From positions 62,001 through 126,000 of the forward strand of contig DATIDV010000020.1 of assembly GCA_035456105.1 (NCBI GenBank): a stretch of DNA of 64,000 bases. The letters run 5' to 3'. Below, piece after piece: positions 1 through 7,822 of this stretch (the first letter of the stretch is position 1; every line of letters starts with the position of its first letter). The notes beneath the pieces are model-generated. The model was given only the letters and a program-made list of their open reading frames with translations, was not told where the DNA came from and did not search any database. The position numbers and the translations under genes were made by a program. The DNA comes from Viridibacterium sp035456105. Its GTDB lineage: Bacteria; Pseudomonadota; Gammaproteobacteria; Burkholderiales; Rhodocyclaceae.

Positions 1-180
1 GGCGGCTGCTTTACTCAGTGCACGAGTCACGGGAAAAGTCGAATTAGAGCACCCTTTCTCGATGGGGCGCTTACCTGCAGTCCACAGTTGGACGTTCATA
101 TTTTCTTTTCTGTCAAAAGATGGTGCGACGGGATATTGGCAATGTCATGGGGCGGCATTGCCAGGGAAAGAAGGTGGCAT

Positions 181-3100
181 ATGGACAAGGACGGAAAGGG
201 TTTTGCCCTGTGGCTTCCGGGTACTGCGGTGGTGCTCAGTTTGCTCGCCGCAGGCGTGGCGCTGCAGAGGACGCCGATGCAAGGCAGCAGACCGATCGGT
301 GCCGAGTTTTCTTCCGGCCAACAAAAAATCGATGCGCGCTTGTGGCAGGACCCGTATGAAGCCGTGGAACGGTTTCGCAAGATCAGTGGCGTCAAACCCG
401 GCAATAGCAACACTCAGCCGTGCCAGCCTTACCTCGGGGCGCTTCAGAATGCGCCGCAGAGCGAACCCGAGGGCGAGCCTCAGGGTGTGGCCGATCAACA
501 CACTACGTCAGATAAGTGGCAGGTGCTTGTCGTTACGGTACCGGGCGGCCCTTCTGCTGTGGAAGTTGAGTCTCGCCGCAGAGTCCGTTACGCCATTCTG
601 GCTGGCTTGAACAATACCGGGCGTGTTCCCGAGGACGAGGATCACATCTCGTGCCTGACGCTGGGCACAGACAAAGTCGGCCAGGAGATTCCCTACGAAA
701 CCTTTATCGCCAACCAGTTACCGGGAGCCGAGCCGGCGACAGCGATTCGCAGCGAACGGAAGTCGAGCACCAGGCTGGCGCTTTTATGGGTACGGGAAGA
801 GGTTCTTCGGGATACGCCCATCGCACACTTGGAGCAATTACGAATCGCGGCGTGCGGTAAGCGCGGCACACCTTCGAAGTGCACACCGGTCATGAAGGTG
901 ATTGGCCCTGCGTATTCGTCGACCCTGCTTGCGATGAGGTCGGAGGTTGCGAGCCCCAAGGTAGTGAAGCCAGAGGTTGCGGGCAAGAGCGGTGACGTCG
1001 ACTACGCAACCATCGAAATCTATTCGCCCTTCGCCAGTGCAGAGGATGCTTTGTTGGCGCCCGCGCGATCACTCCAGTCAGCACCCGCCGCAGTGGAGGA
1101 GGCAGGCAAGCCTGAATTGAGATTGCTACGCACGGCGTCGGACGACCGAATGCTCGCAAAGATCATGATCGGCGAATTGGCTCGCCGCGGAGTTGCCCCA
1201 GCGAGCAAAGTTGCCTGCCGGCTAGATGAACAGAAGTGTGCGAAAGGGGGCGGATGGGCTCGCAATAACCGCGTGGCAATCATTTCAGAGTGGGATTCGT
1301 TTTACAGCCGTGCATTGCTTCATAGCTTCAAGGAAGAAGTGACGCAACAGACGGGTTGGTGCGAGCCGCAGGAGCCCAATTGCAAGGCGAGGGCCGTCGT
1401 TGATGACTATGTCCTCAACTACAGTTACCTGCGGGGGCTCGATGGTCGCCTCGCGAGTGACGCCGCGGCCAAGCAGGATGACTCTGACAAGGACAGCAAG
1501 TCCTCAGGTAGTAGTGCTTTCGACAAGGGCGCACCGGAACGAACCGATGGGACCGCCCAGCTTGATTATCTTCGCCGCTTGACCGATCGCATCGCAGACG
1601 CCGATAGCGCTTTGCGTACGCGTGGCGAAGATGGCATCGGCGCCATCGGGGTGCTGGGCAACGACGCCTATGACAAGTTGCTGGTGGTGCAGGCTCTCAA
1701 GCAGCGCATGCCCGACAAGTTGTTTTTTTCCACCGATCTTGATGTCCGCATGCTGCAGCGGGATCAGGCGCTCTATTCACGCAATCTGATACTCGCCTCG
1801 CCGTACGGGCTCACTGTTACACCGTCCTTGCAGAAAGACGTTCCCCCGTTTCGTGACAGCTTGCAGAGCGCAGCCTTCGTCGCACTGCAAATCGCGCTGG
1901 ATGAGAATGACTTTGAGTTCAAGCGAGGGCGCCTGGCGGTGCCTGGAGGTAGCAGATCAACCGTTCGTGCGTCGCTCTTTCCCGGCATCTATGAAGTGGG
2001 CCGCTCCGGCTTTGTTCCCCTGCCGATTGGCAACGTATGGCCGCCAGTGACGAAAGCACAGGGGGTGCTTGATCTTGCAGCCTATCAAGAGCCGCCGCCT
2101 GATCCGTTTCCCGCCTTTTCGAAAGGCTCCCAACAGATGGTCGCTGGCATCCTGGACTACTTCCACATAGGCTGGTTAGTCATGGTGGTCGGCTGTCTCG
2201 CCTTGCTGATCGGCTGGTACAACACCTTGGTGTGCCAGGGAAGCTCGCTACCGACATGGGTACGCATGCTCCCCATGCTTGTGGGTCTCGCTGCGGCAAT
2301 GTGCGTCTGGTTATCAGTTTCCTACATGCAGGTTGAGCCGATGTGGCTGGCCTGCATTCTCGTGGCACTGGGTCTGACTGCTACGCGCCTGATCAGCGTT
2401 CGCGAGTCGAAGACAGAGCAGCGAAACCAGCAGCATCTCGTTTCCTGGGCGCCTGCCTGGTACGTGATCACCCCTGTCACGATCTTTCTGTTGGTTGTTT
2501 TGATGGTTTATCAGAATCGCGAATTCTGGACGGACCATGGTCAGGGTGAGCCCATGTTTCTGTTCGAGGGAATCAGTGCCTGGCCCGGGCTGGCCTTGCG
2601 TTTCATCGCGCTTCTGATCTCTCTATTCTCGCTGGCCTGGGGATGGTCACGCCTGCGCGACAACAAGCAGCAGATCATGGCTGAGTTCGGCCTCAAGGAA
2701 GCAACCGGCAACAATCTCCTGTTTGGGTTGTGCAGGATTGCACGTGGTCAGGCCCGGATCGGCAACAAGAGGGTGAAGGCACTCGGCAAAAGGATCGAGG
2801 CATTGGCGAAGTTGTTGCGGGACACGTTGTTCCCATTCAATGAAAACTCGATCGCAGAGCTTGATTCGCCGCTCAAACAGGGTGAAGACCCCGGCAAGTT
2901 CCGAGGTGGTCTACGCCCGAAGATAAGCGTCCATCGCTTCTGGAGCGTGCATTGCTACAGTGGTTCGTTCTTCGCGCGTTTGCTGCGCGCGGCGCTGTTG
3001 ACGTGGATGTTCTCACTTCTGAGTAGCCTGCTCTTTGTGATCTGGCCGCTTGAGAGCTCTCCCATACGTGGGTCGGTGAAGCATTTCATGCCGATCATGA

Positions 3101-3708
3101 CCTGGGCGTTCTGGGCCGGACAGTTGCTCGTGTTCTGGGTTGTCGATGCAAATATCATTCTCGTTCGGTTCATCAACACCTTTATCCGTGTTCATACGGT
3201 TTGGCCTGCAAGCCTGCAGGCGGAGCACGAGAGAATGTTCGGTGTGCGCAAGCATCCCTGCGTTGATGACTGGGTAGATCTGCGCCTGATCGCACGCCGC
3301 ACGGAGGCGGTAAACATGTTGATTTACGCGCCCGTGATTGTCCTCATCGTGCAGCTGCTGTCGCGCAGCGATCTTTTCGACAACTGGGCGACGCCTCCCA
3401 GTATCGTGATCACTCAGGCTGTCAGTGTCCTGATACTTTTCCTGGCCGCATTGGGGCTTCGTCGCACAGCCGAGCGCGCGCGTTCAAGCGCCATTGTCCG
3501 GATTGATGAGTATCTTTTGAGCAAATCCACGATCGAGAACACGACCTTCCTAAAACAGTTGCAAACGATGCGTGAGCAGATCCTGAAACTCAATAACGGA
3601 GCGTTTTCTCCCTACTCGGAGCAACCCATGGTCAAGGCGATCATGATGTCGCTCACGGGGATTGGTGGCACGGCCATAGCGAACGTCTTGTCGCTCGCCA
3701 AGTTCTGA
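181..3708 (+). CDS. Large membrane protein of unknown function, periplasmic-binding-like domain plus about nine TM helices
   Basis: I do not recognise a named family. The ATG at 181 is chosen because an AAGAAGGTGG ribosome site sits just upstream; the open frame extends to 88 without support. The 1175-residue product has an N-terminal membrane segment (about 8-28), then some 630 probably periplasmic residues. Within these, stretches such as RVAIISEWDSFYSRAL, IGAIGVLGNDAYDKLLVVQ and LILASPYGLTV read like the beta-alpha units of a type I periplasmic-binding fold, interrupted by a Ser/Asp-rich linker. Membrane segments follow at about 662-684, 694-716, 721-739, 760-778, 804-823, 934-957, 970-996, 1044-1061 and 1074-1093. 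Several Cys pairs in the outer part may form disulfides. It converges on fliN and shares a terminator with it. A sensor or envelope role is inference only. Confidence 0.75.
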   Translation: MDKDGKGFALWLPGTAVVLSLLAAGVALQRTPMQGSRPIGAEFSSGQQKIDARLWQDPYEAVERFRKISGVKPGNSNTQPCQPYLGALQNAPQSEPEGEPQGVADQHTTSDKWQVLVVTVPGGPSAVEVESRRRVRYAILAGLNNTGRVPEDEDHISCLTLGTDKVGQEIPYETFIANQLPGAEPATAIRSERKSSTRLALLWVREEVLRDTPIAHLEQLRIAACGKRGTPSKCTPVMKVIGPAYSSTLLAMRSEVASPKVVKPEVAGKSGDVDYATIEIYSPFASAEDALLAPARSLQSAPAAVEEAGKPELRLLRTASDDRMLAKIMIGELARRGVAPASKVACRLDEQKCAKGGGWARNNRVAIISEWDSFYSRALLHSFKEEVTQQTGWCEPQEPNCKARAVVDDYVLNYSYLRGLDGRLASDAAAKQDDSDKDSKSSGSSAFDKGAPERTDGTAQLDYLRRLTDRIADADSALRTRGEDGIGAIGVLGNDAYDKLLVVQALKQRMPDKLFFSTDLDVRMLQRDQALYSRNLILASPYGLTVTPSLQKDVPPFRDSLQSAAFVALQIALDENDFEFKRGRLAVPGGSRSTVRASLFPGIYEVGRSGFVPLPIGNVWPPVTKAQGVLDLAAYQEPPPDPFPAFSKGSQQMVAGILDYFHIGWLVMVVGCLALLIGWYNTLVCQGSSLPTWVRMLPMLVGLAAAMCVWLSVSYMQVEPMWLACILVALGLTATRLISVRESKTEQRNQQHLVSWAPAWYVITPVTIFLLVVLMVYQNREFWTDHGQGEPMFLFEGISAWPGLALRFIALLISLFSLAWGWSRLRDNKQQIMAEFGLKEATGNNLLFGLCRIARGQARIGNKRVKALGKRIEALAKLLRDTLFPFNENSIAELDSPLKQGEDPGKFRGGLRPKISVHRFWSVHCYSGSFFARLLRAALLTWMFSLLSSLLFVIWPLESSPIRGSVKHFMPIMTWAFWAGQLLVFWVVDANIILVRFINTFIRVHTVWPASLQAEHERMFGVRKHPCVDDWVDLRLIARRTEAVNMLIYAPVIVLIVQLLSRSDLFDNWATPPSIVITQAVSVLILFLAALGLRRTAERARSSAIVRIDEYLLSKSTIENTTFLKQLQTMREQILKLNNGAFSPYSEQPMVKAIMMSLTGIGGTAIANVLSLAKF

Positions 3709-3750
3709 CTCGTCAGATGTGTTGCGGCGTGAGTTGTGATGCGTGAGCAG

Positions 3751-3787
3751 AAATGAAAATGGGTGGCCAGGCCACCCATTTTCATTT
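3751..3787. terminator. Bidirectional palindromic terminator
   Basis: Two perfectly complementary 18-base arms (3751-3768 and 3770-3787) flank a single central base. The core GGGTGGCC/GGCCACCC is bounded by A-rich and T-rich ends on both sides, so the hairpin gives a U-rich tail in either direction. It lies between the convergent ends of the large membrane protein gene (stop at 3708) and fliN (stop at 3810). Confidence 0.85.
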
Positions 3788-3809
3788 TCAAAGCAGTCTC
3801 GCAAGTGCT

Positions 3810-4244
3810 TCAGGTACGCAATTTCCGCACGCGCTCCGACGGCGTAATGATGTCGGTGAGGCGGATACCGAACTTGTCATTCACGACCACCACTTCGCCT
3901 TGCGCGATGAGGGTGCCGTTGACCAGCACGTCCATCGGTTCGCCCGCCAGCGCGTCGAGCTCGACGACGGAACCGTGGGCGAGTTGCAGCAGGTTGCGGA
4001 TCGAGATCTTGGTGCGGCCCAGTTCAACCGTGAGCTGTACGGGGATGTCGAGGATCAGGTCGAAGTCATTCATCGACGTGGTTTTCGGACCACTGCCTGC
4101 GTCGAAATTCTGGAAGCTGGCCGGCTGTGCGACTGGCGCGGCGGCGGCATCAGCCACGACCTGTTCCTGCATCGCGGCAGCCCAGTCGTCATCGGTTATG
4201 TCGTCGGCGGCATCAGCCACGTCCATGAAGTTGTCATCAGCCAT
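3810..4244 (-). CDS. fliN: Flagellar motor switch protein FliN
   Basis: FliN forms the lower part of the C-ring with FliM and FliG and takes part in direction switching and docking of export cargo. The C-terminal half (about 60-140) is a SpoA-type domain, with the typical LLQLAHGSVVELDALAGEP and VNGTLIAQGEVVVVND stretches. The N-terminal half is acidic and Ala-rich. The ATG at 4244 (MADDNF) is preferred because GGGAG lies about 8 bases upstream; a TTG at 4259 would add five residues. The start overlaps the fliM stop by 8 bases, indicating translational coupling. The operon ends here: fliO, P, Q and R, which often follow, are absent. Confidence 0.95.
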   Translation of the reverse strand: MADDNFMDVADAADDITDDDWAAAMQEQVVADAAAAPVAQPASFQNFDAGSGPKTTSMNDFDLILDIPVQLTVELGRTKISIRNLLQLAHGSVVELDALAGEPMDVLVNGTLIAQGEVVVVNDKFGIRLTDIITPSERVRKLRT

Positions 4245-5259
4245 TGTCACTACTCCCAAGTTTGGCGGCGATTAGATTGATTTCGGTGTCTTCCGGCGGG
4301 ATGAAGCGGTCCACCTTCAAGGCGTAATGGCCGCCCTGAACGCCGTACTGGCATTCCAGTACGCCGACGCCGTCCACCGTGGCCTGTACGTTTTCAGAAA
4401 CGTCCAGCGGGATCACGTCGCCGATCTTGAAATTGACGATGTCTCGCAGCGACACGGTGGCCGTTGCGAGTCGTGCCGTCAGTTTGATATCCACGGCCTG
4501 GACCTGCTTGGTCATCAGGCTGATCCAGCGCTTGTCCTGCGTGATGTGGTCCGACTGCATCGAGCTGTAGAGCACGTCGCGAATCGGCTCGACCATCGAA
4601 TAGGGGAAGCAGATATGCATGTCCGCCTGCGCGCCGCCGAACTCCAGTGTGAAGGTCGTGGCGACGACGATTTCGCTTGGCGTGGCGATATTGGCGAACT
4701 GCGAATTCATTTCCGAACGGATGTACTCGAACTGCAGCGTGAACACCGGTGCCCACGCGCGTTCGTACTCGGCGAACACGACCTTCAGCAGGCCCTGGAT
4801 GATGCGTTGCTCCGTTGCCGTGAAATCGCGGCCTTCGACGCGGGTATGGAAGCGCCCGTCACCGCCGAACATATTGTCGACGACGAGGAACACGAGGTCA
4901 GGGTCGAACACCATCAGGCCGGTGCCGCGAAGCGGCTTGGCGAGCACGAGATTCAGGTTGGTCGGCACCACCAGATTGCGTACGAATTCGCTGTACTTCT
5001 GCACGCGGATCGGGCCGACCGACACTTCCGAATTGCGGTGCATGTAGTTGAACAGGCCGATGCGCAGATAGCGCGCGAAACGCTCATGGATGAGCTCCAG
5101 GGTCGGCATGCGCCCACGGACGATTCGCTCCTGCGTGGCGAGGTCGTACGAACGGATACCGGTAGTGTCATCACCACCGGCTTCCGGTTCGTCAAGGTCG
5201 CCGGTGACGCCGCGCAGTAGCGCGTCAACCTCGTCCTGGGAGAGAAAGTCCTGGCCCAT
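4237..5259 (-). CDS. fliM: Flagellar motor switch protein FliM
   Basis: FliM is the middle part of the C-ring and binds phosphorylated CheY. The N-terminus carries the CheY-binding helix (LSQDEVDALL at about residues 5-14). The CheC-like middle domain follows (about 40-230, with the family stretch YMHRNSEVSVGPIRVQKYSE), and a C-terminal SpoA domain (about 250-325) contacts FliN. The 340-residue length is usual for the family. It is 41 bases downstream of fliL and overlaps fliN by 8 bases, so the three are expected to be co-transcribed. Confidence 0.97.
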   Translation of the reverse strand: MGQDFLSQDEVDALLRGVTGDLDEPEAGGDDTTGIRSYDLATQERIVRGRMPTLELIHERFARYLRIGLFNYMHRNSEVSVGPIRVQKYSEFVRNLVVPTNLNLVLAKPLRGTGLMVFDPDLVFLVVDNMFGGDGRFHTRVEGRDFTATEQRIIQGLLKVVFAEYERAWAPVFTLQFEYIRSEMNSQFANIATPSEIVVATTFTLEFGGAQADMHICFPYSMVEPIRDVLYSSMQSDHITQDKRWISLMTKQVQAVDIKLTARLATATVSLRDIVNFKIGDVIPLDVSENVQATVDGVGVLECQYGVQGGHYALKVDRFIPPEDTEINLIAAKLGSSDNG

Positions 5260-5300
5260 CTTTTAAACTCGACCTGGTTTCTGCTGCGTTATTAAGTGGA

Positions 5301-5885
5301 TTACTGAACGATGAATTGGGTAAAGAAAACGGCGATAACAGGTGCTTCTTCTTCAGCCACGTCTTCATCCTTCTTCTTGCGTTTGGCGCGCTTGGGTGGT
5401 TCGTACCCGAGCACTTCGTTAACCGTGACCTTGATGTCTTCGGCAAGCTGTTCGCGGCCCTCTATCGAAATGATTTCGGCGGCCTTCTTGCTGCCTGCGA
5501 GACTCAGGATTTCGTGACGAATCTGTGGCATGTAGGCCTTCAGCTCTTCACCCTTTTTTTCATCGGCGACACGCAGGGAAACAACGGCCTGCAGGAATTG
5601 CTCGCCCGCCGTGGCGTCAGCCTGCAGATTGACGGTGAAGGCCTCCAGCGCAATAAAAACAGGAGGCTTCTTGGGTTCGTTGCTCTTTACTGCGTGCTTG
5701 CTCTCCGAACTTGCTTCCTCGCCATTCCCGGTAGCGCTGCCCTTCTTGTGGCCCATCAGGTAGCCGATGCTTGCGCCTAGCGCCAGGGTCACTACCACTG
5801 CTCCAACAATGATGATCAGCAGCTTCTTGCTCTTTTTTGGCGCCGGAACTGGGCCTTCGTCCTTCTTTACTTCCTTGGTTGCCAT
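5301..5885 (-). CDS. fliL: Flagellar basal body-associated protein FliL
   Basis: FliL is an inner-membrane protein that surrounds the stator and supports torque or stator stability. The 194-residue product starts with a Lys-rich cytoplasmic tail, then a single membrane segment (about 22-44) and a periplasmic FliL domain (about 80-190, including FIALEAFTVNLQ). A second Lys/Glu-rich stretch (KRAKRKKKDEDVAEEE) near the C-terminus makes it a little longer than typical FliL. AAGGT lies six bases before the ATG. It heads a fliLMN unit separated from fliK by 158 bases, so it may have its own promoter. Confidence 0.92.
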   Translation of the reverse strand: MATKEVKKDEGPVPAPKKSKKLLIIIVGAVVVTLALGASIGYLMGHKKGSATGNGEEASSESKHAVKSNEPKKPPVFIALEAFTVNLQADATAGEQFLQAVVSLRVADEKKGEELKAYMPQIRHEILSLAGSKKAAEIISIEGREQLAEDIKVTVNEVLGYEPPKRAKRKKKDEDVAEEEAPVIAVFFTQFIVQ

Positions 5886-5974
5886 GTCTTTACCTTGCAG
5901 TCTCAGGGTATTGTCGCGTGTCGAAACAGTTCGCCAAGCCTTGAATAACGGACAAACCCGGTAGTAAATGAAGG

Positions 5975-6021
5975 GTTGAGACGTAACTCGATTATTTTTG
6001 TCTATTGCAAGTTGAGACGTA
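5975..6021. repeat. Direct repeat GTTGAGACGTA in the fliK-fliL gap
   Basis: The 11-base word GTTGAGACGTA occurs at 5975-5985 and again at 6011-6021, starts 36 bases apart, with AT-rich DNA between. The pair lies in the 158-base gap upstream of fliL (transcribed leftward). It could be a binding site for a regulator of fliLMN, but no known operator is recognised. Confidence 0.5.
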
Positions 6022-6043
6022 TGCCGCTCGCGGGGCTACGAAG

Positions 6044-7237
6044 TCAGGCAAAGGTGTCGACGAGGCCTGCGCCCTGTCGTGTCCATTGGCCGGATGTCGT
6101 GCCTGTCATGCTGCTGATGCCCTGCATATTGCCGCCCATGCCGGTGCCGCCTGACTGGCGCCGTTCACCGTGGCTGTTGTTCTGACTCTGACCGCTCTGA
6201 CCGGCACTCACATCGGCCTGGCCCAGCTGAATGCCCGCTTGCGCCATCAGCTCGCGCAGCTTTGGCATGGCGTCCTGCAGCGCTTCACGCGCGACCGGGT
6301 TGGCCACCATGAAGCTGGCGTTGGCCTGATCGCCGTTCATATGAATGGAGACTTCAATGCGCCCAAGCTGCGGTGGTGTCAGGATCAGGTCGGCACGGTT
6401 GCTGTCTGACTTGGCGGTCCAAAGTACGCGTTGCCCGACCTCATCCGCCCAGCCCTGGCGGCCGATGGGCGTGGCCACCGTATGCGTGGAGGGCGCTTGG
6501 GTCGCTTGCGGTTGTGCCGCGTTGTTCATCTGCATGCCGGTGCGAACATCGCCGGTCTGGCTTGCTCGATCGAGGGCTGCTGCAAAGCTGCTTTCCTGAT
6601 CGGCGCTCGCGGCATGGGCTTTGCCGTTGCCTTGACCGGCCAAAGCCAACAAGGATTGCTCGTCGTTCGCCTGCTGATCATTGCCCGAGCCGTTGGCAGG
6701 GGTGCCTTTGTTATCAAGCGTCGCGGCTGAGCCCTGAAGTGCCAGCGCTTGTTCGGCGGAGGTGGAAGTTGCCGTGCCGGCGGCAAGGTTTGCCGCCGGA
6801 ACGGCAGCTTTGTCATCCTTGGGTAGGAGGGCCGCGATGCCTGGCTCGGCTGCCTGCTTGTCGGTGGCATCCGTCGTCGTAGCATCAGCCGCTGCGCTTG
6901 CGTCTGCCTGGTTGTTCGCGGTCAGGCCTGCGGCGGCCAGCAATTGCGCCAGATAGGCGGGCGTCGTGGTGACGGTGTCGCCTTCGGTGATCTCGTCTTT
7001 TTGTACGGACTCCGTCTTGCTGTCAGTCTTTTCGGCCTTGCTGGCGGGCTTTTGGGCGGATTTTGGCGCGTCGGCCTTGGCACTCGCCTTGTCCGCTGCA
7101 ATCTGCTTGTCGCGGAGTACCTGCGAGAAAGGCGACTGGCCGTTGCCTTGCGATACCGCGTTATTGTTGATGCCGCCTTGCGTTGGCGCTGCCGCGGCGA
7201 CGGGCAGGAGGGGCGATACTTTACTGACTTCGGGCAT
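6044..7237 (-). CDS. fliK: Flagellar hook-length control protein FliK
   Basis: FliK is the secreted molecular ruler that sets hook length and triggers the substrate switch at FlhB. The 397-residue protein has a long Ala, Gln, Asp and Lys-rich N-terminal region of low complexity. A compact C-terminal Flg_hook domain spans about 255-345, with the stretch ADLILTPPQLGRIEVSIHMN. The C-terminal tail is Gln/Gly/Ser-rich. AGGACA lies upstream of the ATG. The gene is last of fliFGHIJK, but a sigma-54 promoter sits in the 93-base gap before it, so it can be transcribed separately. Confidence 0.93.
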   Translation of the reverse strand: MPEVSKVSPLLPVAAAAPTQGGINNNAVSQGNGQSPFSQVLRDKQIAADKASAKADAPKSAQKPASKAEKTDSKTESVQKDEITEGDTVTTTPAYLAQLLAAAGLTANNQADASAAADATTTDATDKQAAEPGIAALLPKDDKAAVPAANLAAGTATSTSAEQALALQGSAATLDNKGTPANGSGNDQQANDEQSLLALAGQGNGKAHAASADQESSFAAALDRASQTGDVRTGMQMNNAAQPQATQAPSTHTVATPIGRQGWADEVGQRVLWTAKSDSNRADLILTPPQLGRIEVSIHMNGDQANASFMVANPVAREALQDAMPKLRELMAQAGIQLGQADVSAGQSGQSQNNSHGERRQSGGTGMGGNMQGISSMTGTTSGQWTRQGAGLVDTFA

Positions 7238-7301
7238 GGCTGCTGTCCTTTGAATTGCGTCGTTCAGCGATCGGCTTGCAATGATCTCTGACAGCGCTAC
7301 A

Positions 7302-7316
7302 GCAAAGCCTGTGCCA
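7302..7316 (-). promoter_or_regulatory. Sigma-54 (RpoN) promoter for fliK
   Basis: Read on the minus strand, 7316 to 7302 is TGGCACAGGCTTTGC. This has the GG and GC dinucleotides at exact -24/-12 spacing and differs from the consensus TGGCACG-N4-TTGC at one position. It lies between fliJ and fliK and would start transcription near 7290, about 53 bases before the fliK ATG. The FlrC-like activator encoded nearby is the natural partner. Confidence 0.7.
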
Positions 7317-7330
7317 GTTCTTTTGGGGAC

Positions 7331-7777
7331 CTAGTCCTCGCTCTTGCGGAATTGTTTGACGGCGTGTTCGTCGCTGATGGTCTGTTCCTGCTTATTTTGC
7401 TTGCGCTGTTCTTCGAGGATCTGTCGCTGCGAGAGGGCGTCGAAGGCCTTCATGCGGTTGCGCTCATGCATCCATTGCTGCTGACCGTTGGCGGTCAGGC
7501 GTTTGGATTGATTGACGACATCCTGTTGCGACTGGATCGCGTCGTCGAGTTTGGCGATGAAGCCCGAATAATTGCGCCACGCGTCCGGCGCCATGCCGTC
7601 GCGCGCGGCCTGCATGAAGCGGCTGCGGTATTCGAGCCGGTATTGCACGAGCATTTCCAGCTTCACTTCGCAGGCCTGTTCGCTCGCCAGCAGCTCGCCG
7701 AGGCGTCGCGTGGCCTCGTCAACCTTGTCGTGGGCGTGATTGAGCAGAGTCTTGATCGGATTGTTCTGGGAGCTCAT
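7331..7777 (-). CDS. fliJ: Flagellar export protein FliJ
   Basis: FliJ is the small coiled-coil central stalk of the flagellar export ATPase and an escort for chaperones. The 148-residue product is almost entirely charged helix with heptad character, from ATRRLGELLASEQACEVKLE to the Gln/Lys/Arg-rich end, as expected. It follows fliI by 45 bases and precedes the fliK promoter region. Confidence 0.9.
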   Translation of the reverse strand: MSSQNNPIKTLLNHAHDKVDEATRRLGELLASEQACEVKLEMLVQYRLEYRSRFMQAARDGMAPDAWRNYSGFIAKLDDAIQSQQDVVNQSKRLTANGQQQWMHERNRMKAFDALSQRQILEEQRKQNKQEQTISDEHAVKQFRKSED

Positions 7778-7822
7778 GGGGGACTCTTGCTGTCGTTGCT
7801 GATGTTGTTACGTGGTCGGGCG

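Noticed and set aside
3666..3680. Strong sigma-54-like match TGGCACGGCCATAGC
   Set aside because: It lies inside the coding end of the large membrane protein gene, points toward the bidirectional terminator, and has no gene downstream on that strand.
4327..5220. Long open frames opposite fliM, and similar ones opposite carB (26468-28891), ftsH (31033-32802) and htpG (61395-62795)
   Set aside because: They are antisense shadows of strongly recognised genes in GC-rich DNA, without ribosome sites or family similarity.
5922..5936. Sigma-54-like sequence (minus strand TGGCGAACTGTTTCG) before fliL
   Set aside because: The -12 position reads CG instead of the essential GC, so it fails the core requirement.
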